Origin: Eublepharis macularius
Taxonomy: Eukaryota > Chordata > Lepidosauria > Squamata > Eublepharidae
DNA length: 64,000 nt
Assembly (NCBI RefSeq): GCF_028583425.1
Contig: NC_072806.1
Span: 32,286,001-32,350,000 of the forward strand
Reading direction: 5' to 3'
Shown: positions 62,748-64,000 of the stretch, in pieces
How positions within the stretch are numbered: the stretch's first letter is position 1
How the letters are laid out: every line of letters begins with the position of its first letter
Notes under the pieces: generated by a model
Databases searched by the model: none
Seen by the model: the letters and a program-made list of their open reading frames with translations, nothing else
What the model was told of the DNA's origin: nothing
Position numbers and translations under genes: made by a program

Positions 62748-64000
62748 TTAAAACAAATCCCCCCCTGGCTTATATGGATAGCGAGTATGAAAAGCTTTGG
62801 TTAATCTAGGAGCATGAACATGTGCAGAGTTCACCCATTCATCGTAACCAGAATCAAAGTCCTTCCACCTAATGAGGTAAAAAAGCTGATTTCGTTTAAG
62901 TTTAGAGTCCAAGATTTGTTGTACTTCATAGTGTGTTTGGTCGTCAATCAACGTTGGAATGGGTGGAGCTCTGACGTGCCATTTGTTGTCGGTGGGAGCT
63001 CTTTTTAGAAGACTGACATGGAACGTATCATGCACATGGCGCAGGTTCTTGGGCAGAGTTACAGCAACAGTCACTTTATTTATTATCTTGCGCACAGGAA
63101 AAGGTCCTAGGAATTTCAGAGCGAGTTTGCGGCTGGTCTGAGCAAGTCTTAGATTTTTTGTGGAAATATACACATGATCTCCGGGTTGTAATTCCCATTC
63201 GGCCGCACGATGGCGGTCTGCGTATTTTTTGTAATCCAGTTTGGCTTTGTCAAGGTGCTTCTTAATAAGATCCCATTGCTGCGCCGCCTCCCTCCACCAC
63301 GAAGATACATCTGGCGATTTAGAGGAATGGAGAGGGGGGGCATCCAACGGGAAGGGATTGAAGTGAGTCCCGTAGACAATTTTGAAGGGGGCCTCCCCCG
63401 TTGAAGCGTGTACACTGTTGTTATAAGAGAACTCGGCCAGAGGGAGAAGGTCCACCCAATTATCTTGTTGAAAATTAATGTAGCAACGAAGAAACTGTTC
63501 TAAAATTTGGTTTGTTTTTTCGGATTGCCCGTCGGTTTGTGGGTGGTGGCTTGAACTGATGCCTTGTTCAATATTCAACATTTTCAAAAGCTCCCGCCAG
63601 AAGTTGGCAACGAACTGTCCGCCGCGATCCGAAATCACCTTGGACGGAAAAGAATGTAATTTTACGATGTGTTTTAGAAACAAATCTGCTAGTCTTCGAG
63701 CGGAGGGTATAGCAGTACAGGGGATAAAATGAGCTTGTTTGGAGAACAGATCTACCACCACTAAAATGCAATTATGTCCTTTTGAGATAGGTAGATCAGT
63801 GATAAAGTCCATAGATATTATTTCCCAGGGTCTGTTTGGCGTTTCCAATGGTTGCAGGAGACCCGGAGGCTTCCCTTTTCTGGTTTTGGCGCTGAGGCAA
63901 ATAGGACAGGAACTAACGTATTGGGAAATGTCTTTGCGCATGCCCGGCCACCAGAATTGTCTTTGGATTAGGTGCAAAGTTTTCAGATACCCATAATGTC
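62748..64000 (-). CDS. Gypsy (chromovirus) integrase with chromodomain, partial
   Basis: The open frame runs off the window edge, so the N-terminal polyprotein is missing. Read from 64000 downward: an HHCC zinc-binding region ending CPIC, then the integrase core with the DD35E triad (D in SMDFITDL, D in VISDRGGQF, E in DGQSEKTNQ, 35 residues after the second D). A GPF-type C-terminal domain (LGPFPVRKI) follows. The C-terminal chromodomain (YEVQQILDSK, LIRWKDFDSGYDEWV) binds histone marks in related elements and steers integration. The stop at 62748-62750 is adjacent to the polypurine tract and LTR. No internal stops, so the element may be intact. Confidence 0.9.
   Translation of the reverse strand, partial: HYGYLKTLHLIQRQFWWPGMRKDISQYVSSCPICLSAKTRKGKPPGLLQPLETPNRPWEIISMDFITDLPISKGHNCILVVVDLFSKQAHFIPCTAIPSARRLADLFLKHIVKLHSFPSKVISDRGGQFVANFWRELLKMLNIEQGISSSHHPQTDGQSEKTNQILEQFLRCYINFQQDNWVDLLPLAEFSYNNSVHASTGEAPFKIVYGTHFNPFPLDAPPLHSSKSPDVSSWWREAAQQWDLIKKHLDKAKLDYKKYADRHRAAEWELQPGDHVYISTKNLRLAQTSRKLALKFLGPFPVRKIINKVTVAVTLPKNLRHVHDTFHVSLLKRAPTDNKWHVRAPPIPTLIDDQTHYEVQQILDSKLKRNQLFYLIRWKDFDSGYDEWVNSAHVHAPRLTKAFHTRYPYKPGGDLF

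Overview
This is vertebrate nuclear DNA, most likely from a squamate reptile (lizard or gecko). The call rests on the repeat mix: BovB and CR1/L2 LINEs, an L1 with a perfect target-site duplication (TSD), SINEs with BovB-like tails, 5S-rRNA-derived SINEs, Penelope-like elements (PLEs), a DIRS-type tyrosine-recombinase retrotransposon, a chromovirus Gypsy element and many short hAT-type elements. There is no bacterial-style gene organisation. The species cannot be fixed by eye.

Layout. 0-5 kb: an inverted-arm PLE-like insertion, then a minus-strand L2 LINE carrying a palindromic hAT MITE. 5.4-13 kb: a CR1 LINE interrupted inside its reverse-transcriptase frame by a structurally complete 5.9 kb DIRS element (inverted terminal repeats, ORF1, RT/RNase H ORF, tyrosine recombinase ORF, internal complementary region). 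13-24 kb: fold-back elements, PLE tails, L2 and hAT fragments, and a solo LTR nested in a fold-back. 24.8-26.9 kb: the only convincing host coding sequence, a 2,082-nt minus-strand internal exon with clear splice sites. 27-50 kb: nested SINEs, hAT elements, PLE, LTRs and a retrocopied 3' UTR. 50.9-53.1 kb: a 5'-truncated L1. 55-60 kb: PLE tails with hammerhead-like motifs, a solo LTR inside a fold-back, and a GIY-YIG PLE fragment. 62.3-64 kb: the 3' end of a chromodomain Gypsy element running off the window on the minus strand.

How the parts relate. Most of the window is insertion-within-insertion, and many junctions can be checked because TSDs survive. Examples are 8 bp for hAT elements, 4-5 bp for LTRs, 3 bp TNA for one fold-back family, 10-15 bp for inverted-arm PLE-like insertions, 17 bp for L1, and none for DIRS, where a TT crossover is visible. 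The most interesting items are the DIRS element (same-frame ORF1-TGA-ORF2, a recombinase ORF without its own AUG, reconstructable empty site), a class of inverted-arm PLE-like insertions, hammerhead-ribozyme-like cores in PLE tails, and the unnamed large exon whose acceptor lies beside a PLE remnant.
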